From contig CALJTV010000014.1 of the NCBI GenBank assembly GCA_937975645.1, positions 1 through 41,973 on the forward strand: 41,973 bases of DNA, written 5' to 3'. Source of the stretch: an uncultured Dehalococcoidia bacterium (GTDB lineage Bacteria > Chloroflexota > Dehalococcoidia > GIF9 > UBA5629). The translations under genes were made by a program, and so were the position numbers. Position 1 is the stretch's first letter; every line of letters begins with the position of its first letter. Of the stretch, positions 41,796 through 41,973 are shown in pieces. The notes below the pieces were generated by a model that was given only the letters and a program-made list of their open reading frames with translations, searched no databases and was not told where the DNA came from.

Positions 41796-41824
41796 AATGT
41801 AGCACAATTCCTTCCATTTGTCAA
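41796..41824 (-). promoter_or_regulatory. Promoter of the small RNA candidate
   Basis: On the minus strand a perfect TTGACA (41819-41824), a 17-bp spacer and TACATT (41796-41801). Initiation is expected about 7 bp on, at the A residues just before the CCCGAGTA closing stem. Its -35 overlaps the -35 of the opposite promoter. Confidence 0.6.
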
Positions 41825-41847
41825 TAGCCCGAAGGCTCTATTATAAA
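41818..41847 (+). promoter_or_regulatory. Promoter of the right-edge gene
   Basis: TTGTCA (41818-41823), an 18-bp spacer and TATAAA (41842-41847), pointing at the gene starting at 41930 and leaving a leader of about 75 nt that contains the inverted repeat below. Confidence 0.5.
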
Positions 41848-41876
41848 GTCTGTGGAAAAAATCTTTTGGAAAATTT

Positions 41877-41931
41877 ATGGTGGTAAGAACCCCAGAGCAA
41901 AGTAGTAAAAGAGAGGAGGGCTTACCACCAT
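41877..41931 (+). repeat. Inverted repeat enclosing the RBS and start codon
   Basis: ATGGTGGTAAG (41877-41887) and CTTACCACCAT (41921-41931) are perfect 11-bp complements. The SD (GGAGGG) lies in the 33-nt loop and the first two bases of the start codon are in the right arm. In RNA this would hold the initiation region in a hairpin. Confidence 0.6.
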
Positions 41932-41973
41932 GGCTAAGAGCCAAGATAATGGTACTACAATCTTGCTCGGACT
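41930..41973 (+). CDS. 5' end of a gene running off the window, possibly an ISL3-type transposase
   Basis: ATG at 41930, nine bases after a strong SD (AGAGGAGGG), opens a frame MAKSQDNGTTILLG that continues past the edge. Only 14 complete codons are visible. The ILLGL-like opening recalls the N-terminus of some ISL3-family transposases, but this is a weak impression. The promoter, long leader and start-codon hairpin would suit tightly limited expression such as that of a transposase. Confidence 0.4.
   Translation, partial: MAKSQDNGTTILLG

Noticed and set aside
1..41973. CRISPR arrays or long direct repeats
   Set aside because: No regularly spaced direct repeats were seen anywhere. The only repeats are the inverted repeats listed and the duplicated protein domain.

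Overview
This window reads as a chromosomal segment from a strict or facultative anaerobe of the Chloroflexota, most likely class Dehalococcoidia. That assignment is inferred from gene content and was not searched. The supporting points are an 11-subunit complex I without NuoEFG, a LeuC/LeuD-type two-subunit aconitase homologue next to icd and mdh, a two-subunit class I fumarase, an orphan 2[4Fe-4S] ferredoxin, and several genes whose promoter -10 boxes lie only 7-11 bp before the start codon (apparently leaderless mRNAs). Gene density is high, with no CRISPR array and no complete mobile element.

Left part (1-6913): a consensus promoter and a leader with an inverted repeat precede four tRNA genes: Val(CAC), Leu(CAG), Arg(GCG), Val(TAC). 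A strong hairpin separates them from a minus-strand acetate/formate block (5950 to 829). In transcription order this encodes a 63-residue protein, a stand-alone cyclic-nucleotide-binding-fold protein, acetyl-CoA synthetase, a SatP-type acetate transporter, a 108-residue soluble protein, and a formate/nitrite-transporter-family channel with a long C-terminal tail. The tail of the channel, nearly all of the 108-residue protein's C-terminal half, and the core of the 63-residue protein are copies of one small helical domain. This repeated domain around acetate uptake and activation is the best candidate here for an undescribed system. A divergent NarL/FixJ-type response regulator without a kinase sits next to it.

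Middle part (6988-17009): RNase P RNA with its promoter, an SDR and an enoyl-CoA hydratase, a small zincin, leuS, yggS-proC, two unrelated methyltransferases, a ferredoxin, coaD and rsmD. These are mostly housekeeping genes.

Respiration block (17041-27137, plus): nuoABCDHIJKLMN in canonical order, with a 64-residue DUF2007-like gene between nuoK and nuoL. NuoE, F and G are absent, so ferredoxin or another carrier rather than NADH is the likely electron donor. It is followed by nadK, an ArgA-like GNAT gene and a NUDIX ADP-sugar pyrophosphatase (27206-29086).

Carbon block (41482 to 29140, minus): one close-packed run encodes a methylmalonyl-CoA-type carboxyltransferase, a 61-residue accessory subunit, a fused pyruvate carboxyltransferase/biotin carrier, an aconitase-like pair, isocitrate dehydrogenase, malate dehydrogenase, fumarase alpha, SdhA, SdhC, SdhD, SdhB and fumarase beta. 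The parts would interconvert pyruvate, oxaloacetate, malate, fumarate and succinate, and link citrate to 2-oxoglutarate. Succinate/fumarate electrons would enter or leave through the quinone pool shared with complex I. Citrate synthase, 2-oxoglutarate oxidoreductase, succinyl-CoA synthetase, methylmalonyl-CoA mutase and biotin carboxylase are not in the window.

Right edge (41483-41973): a candidate rod-like small RNA (6S-like) with its own consensus promoter. Its -35 box overlaps that of an opposite promoter driving a gene that runs off the window. The start codon of that gene lies inside a perfect 11-bp inverted repeat, and the gene may encode a transposase.
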